Assembly (NCBI GenBank): GCA_964553615.1
Contig: CAZKMA010000013.1
Coordinates: forward strand, 20,194 to 84,193
Origin: DATKUC01 sp964553615
Lineage (GTDB): Bacteria > Spirochaetota > Spirochaetia > DSM-27196 > DATKUC01
Direction of reading: 5' to 3'
Length of the DNA: 64,000 nt
In this document: one piece after another, positions 52,694-61,074 of the stretch
Layout: each line of letters starts with the position of its first letter
How positions within the stretch are numbered: position 1 is the stretch's first letter
Position numbers and translations under genes: made by a program
The notes under the pieces: generated by a model
The model's database searches: none
What the model saw: only the letters and a program-made list of their open reading frames with translations
Told to the model about the DNA's origin: nothing

Positions 52694-53737
52694 ATGAGAA
52701 AGACATTCTCTCTTTTCATCGCCGTCCTGGTCGTGCTCGCATTCTTCACCGCATGCGCGCCGAAGAGCAGCACCGCTCAGGCTGATGCCGGGAAAACGCA
52801 GGCTGCGCAGCAGCCCGCCCAGTCCACGGCGCAGGCACCGGGTAAGGCGATTCGTGTAGGGTACACAATGCCTACGGCAGATCATGGGTATATCGCCCGT
52901 GCCATCTACTGGGCAAAGAAGGCAATGGCCGACTGGACGGCCAAGGATCCGAACATTACGTTCGATTTCGTGACCGCAGATACGGTAACGAAGCAGGCAA
53001 ACGATATCCAGGACATGATGACAAAGGGCATCGACGCCCTCGTCGTGTTCCCGATCGATGCTTCGATTACTTCTCAGGTGGAAAAGGCCCACAACGCCGG
53101 TATTTTTACCGTTGTGATGGATCGTGGCACAACGCGACCGGTCTATGACACCTATCTGCACAACAATGACCAGGCGTATGCGACGCTTGCATCGGAGACA
53201 CTGGCCAAGCAGCTGAACTACAAGGGGAACGTGGTCATTATTGAGGGTATTCCTACACCGATCAATACCATTCGCGTGGATACGGACAAGGCCGTCTTTG
53301 CAAAGTATCCGGGAATGAAGGTGCTGGATTCACAGCCCGGCAACTGGAATCAGCAGAAGGCTCACGACGTCATGCAGAACTACCTCCAGAAGTATCAGCA
53401 GATCGACGGCGTCATGACCAACGACGATGACATGATGATCGGCGCACAGCTTGCTTACAAGGAGTCGGGACGTTCGGACATCAAGGCATGGATGGGTGGT
53501 GGAGCCGACAAGCGGATTCTCAAGATCATCCAGGACGGAAGTGATCCGACGGTAACCGCAGACGTTACCTATCCGCCGGACCAGTGCGCAGACACCGTGA
53601 CTCTGGCAGTTCTCGGAGCGCGCGGACAGACCTTTGCCGGTTTCTACCAGCAGAAGCTTCCGCTCGAAATTGTGCTGAACGCCGAACTCGTAACGAAAGA
53701 GAATGCAGCGAAGTACTACAATCCGGATGAGCCCTGA
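52694..53737 (+). CDS. CUT2-type sugar-binding lipoprotein (RbsB-like)
   Basis: 347 residues with a lipoprotein signal peptide ending in the lipobox AFFTAC, then an Ala/Gln-rich linker, then a type I periplasmic binding domain (IRVGYTMPTADHGYIARAIY, KGIDALVVFPIDAS, YQQIDGVMTNDDDMMIGAQ). Start at the ATG after AGGAGGTTCAGGC. The upstream frame is unsupported. It should be lipid-anchored at the membrane and deliver the sugar to the CUT2 permease. Confidence 0.9.
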   Translation: MRKTFSLFIAVLVVLAFFTACAPKSSTAQADAGKTQAAQQPAQSTAQAPGKAIRVGYTMPTADHGYIARAIYWAKKAMADWTAKDPNITFDFVTADTVTKQANDIQDMMTKGIDALVVFPIDASITSQVEKAHNAGIFTVVMDRGTTRPVYDTYLHNNDQAYATLASETLAKQLNYKGNVVIIEGIPTPINTIRVDTDKAVFAKYPGMKVLDSQPGNWNQQKAHDVMQNYLQKYQQIDGVMTNDDDMMIGAQLAYKESGRSDIKAWMGGGADKRILKIIQDGSDPTVTADVTYPPDQCADTVTLAVLGARGQTFAGFYQQKLPLEIVLNAELVTKENAAKYYNPDEP

Positions 53738-53753
53738 GTCTTACGTGAAGCAG

Positions 53754-53776
53754 CCCGGTTAGTAACCGGGTTCTTT
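53754..53776 (+). terminator. Terminator 1 after the CUT2 operon
   Basis: CCCGGTTA and TAACCGGG with a one-base apex (53754-53770), followed by TTCTTT. It lies 17 bases after the stop. Confidence 0.75.
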
Positions 53777-53777
53777 C

Positions 53778-53800
53778 GGCCGCCCCCGTCGGGGGCGGCC
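53778..53800 (+). terminator. Terminator 2 after the CUT2 operon
   Basis: GGCCGCCCCCG and CGGGGGCGGCC, 11-bp perfect arms. A very stable stem directly after the first terminator; the T-tract behind it is poor. Confidence 0.7.
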
Positions 53801-53839
53801 GCTTCCATCTTTCCATAGAACGAACCGCAGAAATCGGGT

Positions 53840-53845
53840 TATACT
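53840..53845 (+). promoter_or_regulatory. -10 box of lspA
   Basis: TATACT, 15 bases before the lspA ATG. No good -35 was found. A leader of about 9 bases is predicted. Confidence 0.4.
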
Positions 53846-53860
53846 CCGGCGGGGTAAGAA

Positions 53861-54400
53861 ATGTATCGCAGACGCCGGGAACTCTTTCTGACATTCTTGA
53901 TTCTTCTGCTTACGGTCCTGAGCGACCAGATTGTGAAAGCTGTGGTTCGCCATCAGCTCGAGCCGGGAACCATTCACCGTGTCATCGGCAGTATTCTCCT
54001 GCTCGTGCGCGCCGAGAACAGTGGAGCCTTCTTGAGTCTGGGGTCAGACTGGCCGTCCGAAATCCGAATTTCCATCTTCATCCTGCTCAGCGCGGGAATC
54101 CTTATCGGCGTCATTATCTTCACGCTGAGTTCTCGGAGGCTGACCCTTGGCGTGACCATCGGTCTTGCACTCATTGCCGGCGGTGGGCTCGGCAACCTTG
54201 CCGACCGCATATTCCGCGGCGGCCAGGTGACCGACTTCATCAATGTGGGAATCGGCGGATTACGAACCGGCATATTCAATCTGGCCGACCTGTTCATTAC
54301 CGGCGGTGTCATTGTGCTCGCGGTGTCGTTTATCCGAAACAGGGGCCACGTGAATCCGTGGGAGCAGCGGACAGACGGAGACCGTCCGACCGGGAGTTGA
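53861..54400 (+). CDS. lspA: Lipoprotein signal peptidase (signal peptidase II)
   Basis: 179 residues, four helices. The conserved blocks are SDQIVKAVVR, VRAENSGAFLSLG (the N-x-GAF motif), and the two catalytic aspartates in GNLADRIFRGGQVTDFI and GIFNLADLFI. It removes the signal peptide from prolipoproteins, which fits the many lipoproteins and the Lol genes in the window. Monocistronic between two terminators and the convergent iron-type operon. Confidence 0.95.
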   Translation: MYRRRRELFLTFLILLLTVLSDQIVKAVVRHQLEPGTIHRVIGSILLLVRAENSGAFLSLGSDWPSEIRISIFILLSAGILIGVIIFTLSSRRLTLGVTIGLALIAGGGLGNLADRIFRGGQVTDFINVGIGGLRTGIFNLADLFITGGVIVLAVSFIRNRGHVNPWEQRTDGDRPTGS

Positions 54401-54404
54401 CCGT

Positions 54405-55508
54405 CTACTCTTCCACGGGAAGAAGTTTGACCAGTGCCGGATTCCACCTGACCGACACTCTGCTTCCTTCCGGAAAGATGTCTTTGCCCGCCGGATTGTC
54501 TATCTCGACCTGAATTTCGCCGTATTCCGTCTGGAGATAGGATTCGACCGATGAGCCGAGATATACGTTTGTTGTTACCGTTCCGTCGAGATATCCCTCT
54601 GCCGGCGGGGCAAGCTCAAGGGATTCGGGCCGCGCCATCAGCATGGCGCTGTCTCCCGCTTTGAGAGAGGGATGCCACCTTCGGACCGGACGCTGCTTTC
54701 CGTGGAAACCCACCGTGCTCTCTCCTCCTGTCGGACCGACTTCGCTCACCTCCACCGGAAAGAACGCCACCTTTCCGACAAAGCCTGCGACAAACATCGA
54801 CTCCGGGTCTTCGTAAATTTGCGACGGCGTGCCGATCTGACGGATTACGCCTCCCTTCATTACGATGATTCTGTCGGAGAGGCTCATTGCCTCAACACGG
54901 TCGTGAGTAACATAGACCGCGGTAATTCCCATGGCCTTCTGGATTCGTCGGATTTCCACACGCATCTGTTCGCGCAACAAGGCGTCCAGATTTGACAGCG
55001 GTTCGTCGAGAAGGAGCACCGAAGGCTCCACGATCAGACTTCGGGCAAGAGCAACGCGCTGTTGCTGTCCTCCGGACAGTCGGGCCGGAGAACGTTCACC
55101 GTATTCGCCCAGGCCGACGAGCGCGAGCATGCTGTTCACCTTATCCCGAACGTCGGACTCCTCCATTCGCCGCGTGCGCAGACCGAACGCGACGTTATCA
55201 AAGACATTCATGTGCGGGAATAGCCCGTAGCTTTGAAAGACCGTTGCCGTGTCGCGTTTATTCGGCGGAAGGTGCGTAATTTCATCCTTGTCGATGTAGA
55301 TCTTGCCTTCCGTCGGGAGTTCGAACCCGGCAATCATGCGAAGGGTGGTGGTTTTTCCGCAGCCGGAGGGTCCCAGAAGCGTTACAAGCTCCCCCGGACC
55401 AATGCTGAAGCTCGCATTGCGGACCGCAATCACATCGGCCCTGCCCTTCGTGTCGTGGAATCGCTTGGTAACGTTATCTATACTCACAGGAACCGGTTGT
55501 TTCGCCAC
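54405..55508 (-). CDS. FbpC/AfuC/PotA-type ABC transporter ATPase
   Basis: 367 residues: ABC domain (Walker A GPSGCGKTTT, signature LSGGQQQRVAL, Walker B VLLLDEPLSNLD, H-loop VTHDRVEA) followed by a TOBE-type C-terminal regulatory domain. The H-loop neighbour reads DRVEA where DQEEA is usual. It is the third gene of a binding-protein-permease-ATPase operon and should energise the fused permease upstream. Iron(III), polyamine, phosphonate or sugar phosphate are all possible substrates for the group. Confidence 0.9.
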   Translation of the reverse strand: MAKQPVPVSIDNVTKRFHDTKGRADVIAVRNASFSIGPGELVTLLGPSGCGKTTTLRMIAGFELPTEGKIYIDKDEITHLPPNKRDTATVFQSYGLFPHMNVFDNVAFGLRTRRMEESDVRDKVNSMLALVGLGEYGERSPARLSGGQQQRVALARSLIVEPSVLLLDEPLSNLDALLREQMRVEIRRIQKAMGITAVYVTHDRVEAMSLSDRIIVMKGGVIRQIGTPSQIYEDPESMFVAGFVGKVAFFPVEVSEVGPTGGESTVGFHGKQRPVRRWHPSLKAGDSAMLMARPESLELAPPAEGYLDGTVTTNVYLGSSVESYLQTEYGEIQVEIDNPAGKDIFPEGSRVSVRWNPALVKLLPVEE

Positions 55509-55526
55509 GTGTTACTCCATTCTTTT

Positions 55527-57728
55527 CTACAGCGACATGGTCTTTTCCAGATGCGTGCTCTGCCGAATCAGCAGCCGCATGATTCCGAATACTGCAAGGA
55601 CAATGATAATGAGGGTGGTCGACAGCACGCTTGCAAGGCCGAAACGGATGTTTTCCGAAAAATTGTAGATGAGCACGGTGATGTGATACCACCGGGCAGA
55701 AATGAGAAAGATGATTGCACTTACTGCCGTCATAGAGCGGACGAAGGTGTAGGACATACTCGAGATGAACGCAGGGCGGATCAACGGGAGAATTATGAGC
55801 CTGAATACTCGTGCCTGGTTCGCCCCCAGATCCACCGCCGCCTCTTCTATTGCCGGATCGATCTGACGGAGCGTTGCGACACCTCCTTCCAGGCCAACCG
55901 GAAGTTCACGGATAATGTAGTTGATGACGATTATGGCGCCGGTTCCAACCAGAAGGAACGGCGCATGGTTGAATGCAAGGATGTAGCTTATACCGATAAG
56001 AGTGCCTGGTATGGCGAACGGCGTCATAATGAGCCCCTCGAGCAGACGCTTGCCGGGGAACTTTCGCCTGACAAGGATGACCGCAGAGATCATGGCGAGC
56101 AGCCCGGCAATGGGAGTGGCAATTGCCGCGAGCGTTACGGTACTGAGAATTGCGTCTTTTCCGCGCTGCAGCGCCTCAACGATGTTTGCGGTCGTGAACG
56201 TGTAGTCTATGCCCCAGTTCTTGACGAAACATCCGGCAACAATGGTTCCGTACAACCCGAGAATTCCAATGGTGATGAGAATGATTATCGTTGCGAGCGT
56301 CGCCTGCACCGGTCGGGAAACAAGGTTCGCCAGTCGGCCCGAGGGCTTCCCGGTCACCGTTACAAATGATTTCTTGCTTACCCAGTATCGTTGGGCAAAG
56401 AAGGCGGTCAGAGTGGGCAGCAGGAGCAGAATGGAAAGTGCGGCGCCGTTGCCAAGCCTGCTCATGCCGGTAACCTCGATGTAAGCCTCCACCGAGAGGA
56501 CGCGGTATGATCCGGAGAGAAGCAGCGGATTCGCAAAGTCGGCAAGGGAGTTCGTGAATACCAGCAACCACGCAGAGAGCACTCCGGGCATGGAAAGTGG
56601 AAGTGTTACCTTCAGGAATGTCCGAAGTCGGGAGGTATTCAGATCCATCGACGCCTCTTCGAGCGTTGCGTCTATACCGTGGAGCACTCCCGAGAGTGTC
56701 AGGAACGCGATGGGGAACATACCGATGGTCTGCACGATAGTCAGCCCGGTCAGACCATAGATGGAAAAGTTCTCCAGGTGAAGGAGCTGCCGGGTAATGA
56801 GTCCGTTGTTCCCGGCCAGGAGGATGATGGAGAGCGTGAGCGAAAATGGCGGTGAGATTACCGGCATGGTAGCCATCGCAGTCAGAAACTTCTTGCCGCG
56901 GATCGCCGTACGGGTAATGGCGAAGGCGAACAGGAATCCGATCAGCGTCGAGATAGTTGCGGTAAGAAATCCGAGTCGAATGCTTCCCCAGAGGGCGCGA
57001 AGATATTGAAAGTTGCCGAGCACCTTTTTCCAGATATCGAAAGAGAGCCCCCCGCCCGCAACCAGCGTGAGCCTGAGCGCTTCGAAGAGCGGGTAGGCAA
57101 CAAATATGCCGACAACCGCAAAGAGGCCGAGGACAACGTAGCCGACCATTGGTTCTCGCAGAAACTGGGATATTCCGTAGATGAGGACGAAGAGCGCAAG
57201 TGCTGCCAGCGCGAAGAGGTCAAGAAGGCTGGAAAAGGCGCCTGTGGATGTCTTGTTCAGAAACATCACGAGCACGCCGTTTATGTCGTCTCCCGCCTTG
57301 TTGATAACGGGCGCAAACATCAGTTTCACCGTCTTCCCACCGACATCGTAGGGAGTGGATGGAAAGTACGGCTCCAGGTAAGCAGCGTTGTCGAGCCCCT
57401 TTGAAAACTCTTCGCTCTTCTCGTGTTCGCGATAGAAATTGATCAGTTCCGGATAGAGGCTGTGCAGCGTGAGGTCGGAAAACCCCGGAACCCCTTCAAC
57501 GTAGACCACGGAGATGTTTCCGTATGTGCTCTTTGCCGTCTCGAGCCACTGCTGGATATCCTGTTCGCGGTCCGGCACAGAGCGCGCAATTGCGGAGACG
57601 AGTTGTTTCTGGTCTGAAACGGTAATTTCAGTGAAACTCTTCTTGATCGTCGAGAAGAACCAGAGGTCCACCGACAGGAACACCAGCGAGATCAGGATGA
57701 GTTTGAGGATTTTTTTCCACGTGAACAT
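55527..57728 (-). CDS. FbpB/AfuB-type double permease with an N-terminal extracytoplasmic domain
   Basis: 733 residues, about 170 longer than a usual FbpB. Two BPD_transp_1 halves each carry an EAA motif: ATLEEASMDLNTSRLRTFLKVTLP and AIEEAAVDLGANQARVFRLIILP. Ahead of them is a membrane helix (residues ~8-25), a ~135-residue outside domain (KQLVSAIARSVPDREQDIQQ to DDINGVLVMFLNK) and further helices. The outside domain resembles a Cache-like sensor or a built-in ligand-binding module. It lies between the binding protein and ATPase genes. Confidence 0.88.
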   Translation of the reverse strand: MFTWKKILKLILISLVFLSVDLWFFSTIKKSFTEITVSDQKQLVSAIARSVPDREQDIQQWLETAKSTYGNISVVYVEGVPGFSDLTLHSLYPELINFYREHEKSEEFSKGLDNAAYLEPYFPSTPYDVGGKTVKLMFAPVINKAGDDINGVLVMFLNKTSTGAFSSLLDLFALAALALFVLIYGISQFLREPMVGYVVLGLFAVVGIFVAYPLFEALRLTLVAGGGLSFDIWKKVLGNFQYLRALWGSIRLGFLTATISTLIGFLFAFAITRTAIRGKKFLTAMATMPVISPPFSLTLSIILLAGNNGLITRQLLHLENFSIYGLTGLTIVQTIGMFPIAFLTLSGVLHGIDATLEEASMDLNTSRLRTFLKVTLPLSMPGVLSAWLLVFTNSLADFANPLLLSGSYRVLSVEAYIEVTGMSRLGNGAALSILLLLPTLTAFFAQRYWVSKKSFVTVTGKPSGRLANLVSRPVQATLATIIILITIGILGLYGTIVAGCFVKNWGIDYTFTTANIVEALQRGKDAILSTVTLAAIATPIAGLLAMISAVILVRRKFPGKRLLEGLIMTPFAIPGTLIGISYILAFNHAPFLLVGTGAIIVINYIIRELPVGLEGGVATLRQIDPAIEEAAVDLGANQARVFRLIILPLIRPAFISSMSYTFVRSMTAVSAIIFLISARWYHITVLIYNFSENIRFGLASVLSTTLIIIVLAVFGIMRLLIRQSTHLEKTMSL

Positions 57729-57748
57729 GGGCGACCCCGGAATTGGAA

Positions 57749-57771
57749 GCCGCCCTCTGGAAGAGGGCGGC
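57749..57771. promoter_or_regulatory. Stem-loop between binding protein and permease genes
   Basis: GCCGCCCTCT and AGAGGGCGGC: perfect 10-bp arms with a three-base loop. On the minus strand it follows the binding protein stop by 21 bases and precedes the permease start. It has no T-run, so partial termination or mRNA stabilisation is likely. Confidence 0.7.
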
Positions 57772-57791
57772 CGATTCGTCGCTGTCGGACC

Positions 57792-58787
57792 TCAGCGTTT
57801 GCTGCCGATCTCGCGTGTCCAGCGCTCCAGGAGCCGTGTCTTGTTGTCCGCGTCCCACTGGATATTCTGATCTACGGTCTTCACATCATCCATGCTGAAG
57901 GCAACCGGATTTTTCGTTGCAAGTTTTGAAAGGGGAATAACGTACCATTGACCGATGATGTCCTGGGCGGTCCTGCTGAGAATCCAGTCGTACAGCTTTT
58001 TGCCGTTCACCGGGTCTTTCCCTCCCTTGACCATGGACATGGATGCAATTTCGTATCCTGTCCCTTCGGCGGGCACGGTAATGGTAACGGGGGCGCCTTC
58101 AACCTTCAGTTTGACCATGTCGTGGGCGTACCCGATAGCGAACGGGATTTCGCCGATTGCCACACTCTTGCCGCCGGCCGACCCGGAACGGGTGTACTGA
58201 TCAATGTTGACGTCCAGTTTATGCAGGTAGTCGAAGGTCTTTTCCTCGTCCCCGCCGAACACGTACCGGATTGTGGTAATGACATTGTACGCAGTTCCGG
58301 ATGTCGTGGGGTTCGCCATACGGATGAGGCCCTTGTACTGCGGTTTGAGCAGATCGGCCCAGGATTTCGGTGTATCGATCCCCATTGCCCGGGCGCGGTC
58401 ATTGTTGGTTATGAACGCAAGTGGACCCAGGTAGAGGCCAATCCAGTAGTTTTCCGGATCCCGATACTGGGCTGGAGTGTTCGAAGCCATTCGGGAACGG
58501 TAGGGCGTCGTAAGCCCCTTTTTTTTCGCGCTCAAGTGGTTGAGACCGACGCCGCCTACCCAGACCGAAGCCTGCGGGTTGGCGCGTTCCGCCTCCATTC
58601 TTGCCTCGGCTTCCCCTCCTGACAGGCGAACCCAGTTTACCTTTATTCCGGTTTCCTTTTCGAATTGATCGAAAAGTTGTTTTGCAAGAGGCTCTTCGAC
58701 GGTGGTGTACGCGTTTACCGACTCCTCGGCGAAGCCGATTGCGGCAACCATGGCAAGCGACACAAGAAACAGAAGGACCTTTTTCAT
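57792..58787 (-). CDS. AfuA/FbpA-type (COG1840) ABC substrate-binding protein
   Basis: 331 residues with a signal peptide (MKKVLLFLVSLAMVAAIGFA). The mature protein starts with the family pattern ESVNAYTTVEEPLAKQLFDQFEKETG and contains NPTTSGTAYNVITTI and FAIGYAHDMVKLKVEGAPV. It lacks the paired Tyr-Tyr of classical FbpA ferric-binding sites as far as I can see, so iron is not certain; AfuA-like hexose-phosphate or phosphonate binding is possible. First gene of its operon, ribosome site AAAGGGGGGA. Confidence 0.85.
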   Translation of the reverse strand: MKKVLLFLVSLAMVAAIGFAEESVNAYTTVEEPLAKQLFDQFEKETGIKVNWVRLSGGEAEARMEAERANPQASVWVGGVGLNHLSAKKKGLTTPYRSRMASNTPAQYRDPENYWIGLYLGPLAFITNNDRARAMGIDTPKSWADLLKPQYKGLIRMANPTTSGTAYNVITTIRYVFGGDEEKTFDYLHKLDVNIDQYTRSGSAGGKSVAIGEIPFAIGYAHDMVKLKVEGAPVTITVPAEGTGYEIASMSMVKGGKDPVNGKKLYDWILSRTAQDIIGQWYVIPLSKLATKNPVAFSMDDVKTVDQNIQWDADNKTRLLERWTREIGSKR

Positions 58788-58823
58788 TGAATCCCCCCTT
58801 TGGGTTATTGTTGGATTAGGCGC

Positions 58824-58853
58824 AGTATAATCCCTTTCTTAGACATTCTGCAA
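58824..58853 (-). promoter_or_regulatory. Promoter of the AfuA/FbpA-type operon
   Basis: Minus-strand TTGCAG (58848-58853), 18-base spacer, TATACT (58824-58829), about 30 bases upstream of the AAAGGGGGGA ribosome site. Confidence 0.65.
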
Positions 58854-58904
58854 TCGTCCAATCGTTCGACTGGTACCTGCAGGGTCCGTATTGCGCGTGA
58901 AAGA

Positions 58905-58932
58905 TTGTCTTTTCGAGCGGGATCAGTACAAT
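58905..58932 (+). promoter_or_regulatory. Candidate promoter of the DUF3842 gene
   Basis: TTGTCT (58905-58910), 16-base spacer, TACAAT (58927-58932), giving a leader of about 17 bases with a GTGGGGGCA ribosome site. Confidence 0.5.
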
Positions 58933-58955
58933 GAAGTGAAGGTGGGGGCAGAAAA

Positions 58956-59369
58956 ATGGTCACAGCAGTCATCGACGGCATGGGCGGAGGGATGGGAGCG
59001 CAGATTATCGCGCAGCTCCGGAAGGATCTTGGAACCGGCGCGGAGATTGTTGCCCTCGGTGCGAACGCGGTTGCGACCGACCGAATGGTGCGTGCAGGCG
59101 CGAGCCGGGGTGCCACCGGCGAGAATGCATTTCGGGTAACGCTCCGAACGGTGGACTGCATCCTTGCCCCCATTGGTGTAATCATACCGGATTCGATGAT
59201 GGGAGAGATAACGACGGCAATGGCCGTTCATGTCACCGAATCGCCCGCGGCAAAGTACCTCATTCCGTTTGCTCAACCCCATTTCACCATTGTCGGAATG
59301 GACCCAAGGCCGGTCGCGCGTCTGATTGCTGAGGGATCGGCCGCTGTCAGGGACTATCTGGCCAAATGA
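58956..59369 (+). CDS. DUF3842 family protein
   Basis: 137 residues. The pattern VIDGMGGGMGAQII at the start, IVALGANAVATDRMVRAGA, GATGEN and the GEITTAMA segment match DUF3842, a small, uncharacterised family of Rossmann-like appearance found in anaerobes. The Gly-rich first loop suggests nucleotide binding. It stands alone upstream of the zinc-type transporter genes; a functional link is not shown. Confidence 0.8.
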   Translation: MVTAVIDGMGGGMGAQIIAQLRKDLGTGAEIVALGANAVATDRMVRAGASRGATGENAFRVTLRTVDCILAPIGVIIPDSMMGEITTAMAVHVTESPAAKYLIPFAQPHFTIVGMDPRPVARLIAEGSAAVRDYLAK

Positions 59370-59605
59370 GCCGCCGATGCCGGGAGGCTATCCGAGCCCT
59401 ACTTGCGCGTGGCCCACTTGCGAGTTGACCGGATATCCGGTACTGTAGGTGAGTCGACACGAAGTCGACGCTTCTCCTCCGCAATAGAGATTTCTGCCGC
59501 TCGGTCTCGAATGTTGTTCCCGACGGGTCGGCGAACGCCGCGCAACAGTGGGATTGCGCCTCTCGGTCAGAAGATCGAGCCATAAAAACTGCAGGACTAC
59601 CCCCT
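59370..59605. other. 236-base intergenic region with palindromes
   Basis: No convincing gene, tRNA or known riboswitch core found. It holds a perfect 14-bp palindrome ACCGGATATCCGGT (59428-59441) just after TTGACC, and GTCGAC-ACGAA-GTCGAC (59454-59470). The region precedes a metal-type ABC operon, so the palindrome could be a Zur- or DtxR-like operator, but it matches no consensus I know. Confidence 0.5.
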
Positions 59606-60355
59606 ATGAAACGTCTCATCTCACCGGTACTGGGAATCTTGTTACTGCTCGCAGGAGCAGCCTCTGTTTCGGCAGAAAACACCGTCGTAGCATCCACTTC
59701 GTGGACAGGTTCGATTGCGCGCGCGGCAGGCGCCCGTTCCGTTCATATCCTTGCCCCCCTGACCCTTCAGCATCCTCCCGAGTATGCGCTGAAGCCGTCG
59801 GATCTGATCGCGGTACGGTCCGCATCGGTCGTTGTGTACGCGGGTTACGAACGCTTCGCGAAGAAGCTCGTGGAGACCGCCGCCGGAACCGACACGAGGC
59901 TCATCAAGATAGTCACAGACAACACTCCGGCCACCGTAAAAGCACAGGCTCTTCTTATCGCGAAGGAACTCGGAACCATCCCGGAGTACAATGTGTGGGC
60001 AAAGAAGTTCACCACGCTCACCGGTGGATTGCGTACGAAGGTCCTTGGCGCCTATGGAGACCGGCCCGTCATCGTTCAGAAATTCATGGAGTCTTTTGCG
60101 CGATGGATCGGTTTGAATGTGGTCGGGGATTTCGGTCCCGCTGATCCGTCACCGTCGGTGGTTGTGCGGCTTGCCGGCCGGCATCCGTCCGTGGTCATCG
60201 ACAACTACCACTCACCGAACGGGAAGGCAATTGCCGAGGCCGCAGGCGCTCATTACGTGCAGCTCATCAATTTCCCCGGCAGAGATGGCACTCGCTCAAT
60301 CGAAGATGTGTTTCGGTATGACGCCGAGCTATTGCTGAAAGCTCTGCCGAAGTAA
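59606..60355 (+). CDS. ZnuA/TroA-like metal ABC substrate-binding protein, short and atypical
   Basis: 249 residues with a signal peptide (LISPVLGILLLLAGAASVSA). The first metal-ligand region is partly kept (LTLQHPPEYALKPSDL, with one His and KPSD). The other ligand regions are altered: VIVQKFMESFARWIGL has lost the His usually found before the aromatic segment, and there is no His-rich loop. So it may bind metal differently or bind a chelate. The TAATG overlap with the ATPase gene shows co-transcription with a ZnuC/ZnuB pair. Confidence 0.75.
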   Translation: MKRLISPVLGILLLLAGAASVSAENTVVASTSWTGSIARAAGARSVHILAPLTLQHPPEYALKPSDLIAVRSASVVVYAGYERFAKKLVETAAGTDTRLIKIVTDNTPATVKAQALLIAKELGTIPEYNVWAKKFTTLTGGLRTKVLGAYGDRPVIVQKFMESFARWIGLNVVGDFGPADPSPSVVVRLAGRHPSVVIDNYHSPNGKAIAEAAGAHYVQLINFPGRDGTRSIEDVFRYDAELLLKALPK

Positions 60356-61074
60356 TGTCCGGTCCATCCATTTCTTGGAAATCGCAAACCGCTCTCTCTG
60401 CGCGAGCGCTCTCGGTTGGATATGGGGCAACTCCGGTTGTCCACGGCATATCCCTCGAGGTTGCGTGCGGCGATCTCATTGCCCTTTCCGGACCAAACGG
60501 GAGTGGAAAGTCCACCCTGCTGAAGACGTGGCTCGGTATTATTCCGGCTCTATCCGGTGATCTTTCCGTTCTGGGAACGGTTCCCCGTTCCCGGGGGTTC
60601 AGAAACACCCTGATGCGGATTGGATACGTTGCGCAGAGCAGGGGAAGCGGTGCACTTCCCGTTACTGTCCGGGAGGCGGTAGCAATGGGCAGATACGGAA
60701 TAGCCGGATTTGCGCGACGCCTCTCCGACCGGGACTGGCGGTATGTGGACGACGCAATTGGTTTTGTCGGATTAAGTTCCGAAACGGCCCGGCGAATGGA
60801 TGAACTTTCCGGAGGCCAGGCGCAGCGAGTTGCGATTGCACGGGCAGTTGCCATGGATCCCCAGATTCTTATCCTCGATGAACCCATGACACATCTGGAT
60901 CGGGAGAATCGCGAAGAGCTCATGGAGCTGATCGGGAACCTCCACAGACGCCGGGAAATAGCCGTGGTCATTGTTTCTCACGCCGAAGAGGTCATCGCGG
61001 CCTGCAGCGCGATTTATCGGTTCGGGCAGGGACTCATTCAGCGTGTGCCTTCATTCGAGGTTGCTGATGCTTGA
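60355..61074 (+). CDS. Zn/Mn-type ABC transporter ATPase (ZnuC-like)
   Basis: 239 residues: Walker A GPNGSGKSTLLK, Q-loop YVAQSRGSGALP, signature ELSGGQAQRVAI, Walker B ILILDEPMTHLD and H-loop VSHAEE. The size and the binding-protein and permease neighbours place it with the metal ABC-C group. It overlaps both neighbours. Confidence 0.88.
   Translation: MSGPSISWKSQTALSARALSVGYGATPVVHGISLEVACGDLIALSGPNGSGKSTLLKTWLGIIPALSGDLSVLGTVPRSRGFRNTLMRIGYVAQSRGSGALPVTVREAVAMGRYGIAGFARRLSDRDWRYVDDAIGFVGLSSETARRMDELSGGQAQRVAIARAVAMDPQILILDEPMTHLDRENREELMELIGNLHRRREIAVVIVSHAEEVIAACSAIYRFGQGLIQRVPSFEVADA

Noticed and set aside
55233..56369. 378-codon plus-strand frame inside the AfuB/AfuC-type genes
   Set aside because: Antisense to ABC ATPase and permease motifs; charged, low-complexity product.
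59370..59605. Possible tRNA, 6S or riboswitch in the region upstream of the metal-type operon
   Set aside because: No T-loop, cloverleaf or known riboswitch core could be recognised; only palindromes are reported.
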